A stretch of 35,328 nucleotides of DNA from Saprospiraceae bacterium. Its GTDB lineage: Bacteria > Bacteroidota > Bacteroidia > Chitinophagales > Saprospiraceae. Both the position numbers and the translations under genes were made by a program. This document shows, one piece after another, positions 33,353 through 35,328 of the stretch. The DNA lies in NCBI GenBank assembly GCA_020630435.1, contig JAHDBJ010000005.1:1-35328 (forward strand), read 5' to 3'. The stretch's first letter is position 1, and each line of letters begins with the position of its first letter. Under the pieces are notes generated by a model that was not told the origin of the DNA, did not search any database, and worked only from the letters and a program-made list of their open reading frames with translations.

Positions 33353-34195
33353 ATGAATATCAAGGGACTCATTAAAAGGGGGATTACAGCTGTATTTTTT
33401 GTAGCGGTAATGGTTGGTGGTTTATATGGAGGTAAATACTCTTTCATAGCTCTATTTGCTATTATTACTGTGCTTTGTCTCTGGGAATTCTTTTCATTAG
33501 TCTTAGATGACAAGACTCCTATGGCACTTCCTAGAAAAATATTAGGTGTAGTGCTAGGCTTAACTCCTTTTGCTTGGATGTCTGTATTAGAATTAGGTAT
33601 TACTAAATCCCCTATAGAATTTGTCTTTTACTCATCGATCTTATTTTCTCCTTTCTTTTTTCTAGTTTTTATTGTAGAATTATTTGCCAAAGCAAAAAGT
33701 CCTTTTTATAATATTGCCTTTCTCTTTTTAGGAATATTATATATAGGGATGCCATTTGCTCTTTGTGGGGTTATTGCTTTTGAAGGTGATCTTTTTTATG
33801 CAAATACTATTTTTGGCATTTTGTTACTCAATTGGCTTAATGATACTGGCGCATATTTTATAGGTTCAATGATAGGTCGGACAAAATTATTCCCTCGCAT
33901 TTCTCCCAATAAAACATGGGAAGGAACAATCGGTGGCGTAATTTTGACACTAATTACTGCTTACCTTTTGAGTATTTTCTTTAAAGAGCAAAACCTCACC
34001 CAATGGTTTATTCTAGCCTTAATTGTTTCTGTTTTTGGAACTATCGGAGACTTAGTTGAATCTATGTTAAAAAGAAGTTTTGCCATAAAAGATACTGGAG
34101 GTTTGCTTCCAGGGCATGGTGGTTTTTTAGATCGGTTCGATGCCTTTATTTTTGCAATACCTTTTGCTACTGCATATTTACTTTGGCTTAGATAA
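33353..34195 (+). CDS. cdsA: Phosphatidate cytidylyltransferase
   Basis: Makes CDP-diacylglycerol from phosphatidic acid and CTP at the inner membrane, the branch point for phospholipid synthesis. 280 residues with about eight membrane spans. The family signature is complete in the C-terminal part: SPNKTWEGTIGG, GTIGDLVESMLKR, then KDTGGLLPGHGGFLDRFD with the essential acidic and basic residues. The psd gene follows after 69 bases, so the pair supplies two of the three steps to phosphatidylethanolamine. pssA, the middle step, is not seen in the window. Confidence 0.95.
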   Translation: MNIKGLIKRGITAVFFVAVMVGGLYGGKYSFIALFAIITVLCLWEFFSLVLDDKTPMALPRKILGVVLGLTPFAWMSVLELGITKSPIEFVFYSSILFSPFFFLVFIVELFAKAKSPFYNIAFLFLGILYIGMPFALCGVIAFEGDLFYANTIFGILLLNWLNDTGAYFIGSMIGRTKLFPRISPNKTWEGTIGGVILTLITAYLLSIFFKEQNLTQWFILALIVSVFGTIGDLVESMLKRSFAIKDTGGLLPGHGGFLDRFDAFIFAIPFATAYLLWLR

Positions 34196-34218
34196 AACAA
34201 AAAAGTCTATTTTTTGTT
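34196..34218 (+). terminator. A/T hairpin between cdsA and psd
   Basis: Perfect nine-bp stem AACAAAAAA (34196-34204) with TTTTTTGTT (34210-34218), directly after the cdsA stop codon. Nearly all A-T pairs, so it is a weak terminator at best. It ends at a candidate -7 box (34218-34225). Confidence 0.4.
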
Positions 34219-34225
34219 ATATTTG
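34218..34225 (+). promoter_or_regulatory. -7 box (TATATTTG) ahead of psd
   Basis: Exact TAnnTTTG match, about 40 bases before the psd start. It could give psd its own transcript in addition to read-through from cdsA. No -33 box was recognised. Confidence 0.4.
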
Positions 34226-34264
34226 TGCTGCTTTTTTAATCATCAAGCAAACATATTGTAGTCA

Positions 34265-34915
34265 ATGATAAAAATTCATAAAGAAGGGCGCAAAATTCTG
34301 ACAGTTGTCACTATAACATTATTAGTTGTCAACTTTATTTTTGCAAAATTTATCCCTAGTATTTCTATATTTATTGCAATCATTTCTTTCCTACTCTTTA
34401 TTGCAGTATTACAATTTTTCAGAAATCCAAGAAGAGAAATAAAACTTACAGACAACAATATCATTTACGCTCCTGCAGATGGTAAAGTAGTTGTGATTGA
34501 AGAAGTGGAAGAACCTGAATATTTTAAAGATAAGAGAACACAAATATCTATATTTATGTCTCCTACTAATGTTCATGTTAACCGTAATCCTATTAGTGGT
34601 ACTGTGAATTATTTTAAGTACCATACGGGTAAATACCTTGTCGCATGGCATCCCAAATCTTCAATTGAGAATGAACGCACGACCGTAGTTATTGATAATG
34701 GTAATATAGAAATTCTTTTACGCCAAATTGCAGGTGCTATGGCTAAGCGAATTGTAAATTATCTTGAAGAAGGCGATTTTGTAGAGCAAGGTAAGGATAT
34801 GGGGTTTATTAAGTTTGGTTCAAGAGTTGATTTATTTTTACCTCTAGATGCTAAAATAGAAGTCAATATGAATCAAAAGGTACGAGGTAATAAAACAATA
34901 ATCGCAAGATTATAA
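34265..34915 (+). CDS. psd: Phosphatidylserine decarboxylase (short, archaetidylserine-type)
   Basis: Decarboxylates phosphatidylserine to phosphatidylethanolamine using a pyruvoyl group made by self-cleavage. The 216-residue length is that of the short subfamily. Two N-terminal membrane segments (~10-50) are followed by FFRNPRRE, YAPADGKVV, ISIFMSPTNVHVNR, YLVAWHPKSSIENERT and QIAGAMAKRIV. The cleavage site is Gly185-Ser186 in FIKFGSRVDLFLP, where the Ser becomes pyruvate. The His, Asp and Ser needed for processing all appear present. It is paired with cdsA. Confidence 0.94.
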   Translation: MIKIHKEGRKILTVVTITLLVVNFIFAKFIPSISIFIAIISFLLFIAVLQFFRNPRREIKLTDNNIIYAPADGKVVVIEEVEEPEYFKDKRTQISIFMSPTNVHVNRNPISGTVNYFKYHTGKYLVAWHPKSSIENERTTVVIDNGNIEILLRQIAGAMAKRIVNYLEEGDFVEQGKDMGFIKFGSRVDLFLPLDAKIEVNMNQKVRGNKTIIARL

Positions 34916-35112
34916 GTTTCTCCCAAAAAATATTCTCTTGTGTTTAGCTTTATTCAAAGGACTATAGTCTTTCGTAGGACAAATTAGTTAGATAACTGTT
35001 AAAAATTAGTTTTGACCTAATATCCAGTTTATTTAGAATGAAATTTGTTGTAAATTTATTCCATAGATTTTAAAATTAGAATTCCTAACATTTAAAAATA
35101 ATTATACGGATC

Positions 35113-35328
35113 ATGAAAAAAATTTTTATGCTTTTCTCCCTTATTGCATTCGTAGGGGTTAGTACAATATCTGCTCAAAAAACTTGTCCATATTCTGCTG
35201 CTGCAAAATCTGCATCAATGGATAAAAAGGAATGTTCTAAATCTGCTGCTGCAAAATTAGCTTCTGAAAGCACGGATATCGTTTCTAAAACTTGTGAAAA
35301 AAGTGGAAAAGTTTCTTACTACAAAAAA
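35113..35328 (+). CDS. Small secreted Cys-containing repeat protein (partial, runs off the window)
   Basis: ATG 35113 opens a frame that continues to the last base, giving 72 residues with no stop. It begins with a signal peptide (MKKIFMLFSLIAFVGVSTISAQ). The mature part has two similar units, KTCPYSAAAKSAS and KECSKSAAAKLAS, then KTCEKSGKVSYYKK. Each unit carries one Cys followed within a few residues by Ser-rich or Ala-rich sequence. I do not recognise a named family. Function is unknown; periplasmic or surface location is likely. The rest of the gene lies outside the window. Confidence 0.7.
   Translation, partial: MKKIFMLFSLIAFVGVSTISAQKTCPYSAAAKSASMDKKECSKSAAAKLASESTDIVSKTCEKSGKVSYYKK

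Overview
The window is a chromosomal stretch of a low-G+C (roughly one third by eye) member of the Bacteroidota. The signs are a SusC/SusD pair, a type IX secretion (T9SS) C-terminal sorting domain, many lipoproteins with short lipoboxes, a 'putative porin' family protein, and -7 promoter boxes of the TAnnTTTG type. A Saprospira/Aureispira-like or flavobacterial relative is plausible, but the sequence alone does not settle the genus. No tRNA, rRNA, CRISPR array, insertion sequence or phage gene was found; this looks like ordinary chromosome with lineage-specific genes mixed in.

Layout. 1-1.5 kb: a secreted, cysteine-rich tyrosinase with a T9SS tail. 1.5-3.8 kb (minus): yicC and a beta-propeller lipoprotein. 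4.1-7.6 kb (plus): putative porin, GNAT acetyltransferase and metF, closely spaced. 7.6-9.1 kb (minus): a translationally coupled pair of a secreted protein and a single-pass membrane protein with a helical N-terminal domain, facing a plus-strand VWA protein (9.3-10.7 kb) across a region with nested TTGTAAA repeats. 10.8-14.6 kb (minus): FMN-binding glutamate synthase-like protein, M20 dipeptidase and a small lipoprotein. 14.8-19.1 kb: a DUF4234-like membrane protein, an EF-G paralogue outside the usual str operon, a membrane/zinc-ribbon protein and an ArsC-like protein without the catalytic cysteine. 19.6-26.7 kb (plus): AI-2E family transporter, a YbjN-like protein, a cytoplasmic trypsin-like protease fused to a zinc ribbon and a YbjN-like domain, a YciI-like lipoprotein, a TMTC-like membrane protein with TPRs, and comF. 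26.8-32.3 kb (minus): a SusC-SusD-lipoprotein nutrient uptake operon. 32.5-35.3 kb: pdxJ (minus), then cdsA and psd for phosphatidylethanolamine synthesis, and the start of a small secreted Cys-containing repeat protein cut by the window edge.

The best candidates for something not yet described are the YbjN-like / protease-zinc ribbon-YbjN cluster (20.8-23.8 kb) and the membrane-protein pair with its divergent VWA partner and repeat-rich control region (7.6-10.7 kb). Both are inferences from domain make-up and layout, not demonstrated systems.
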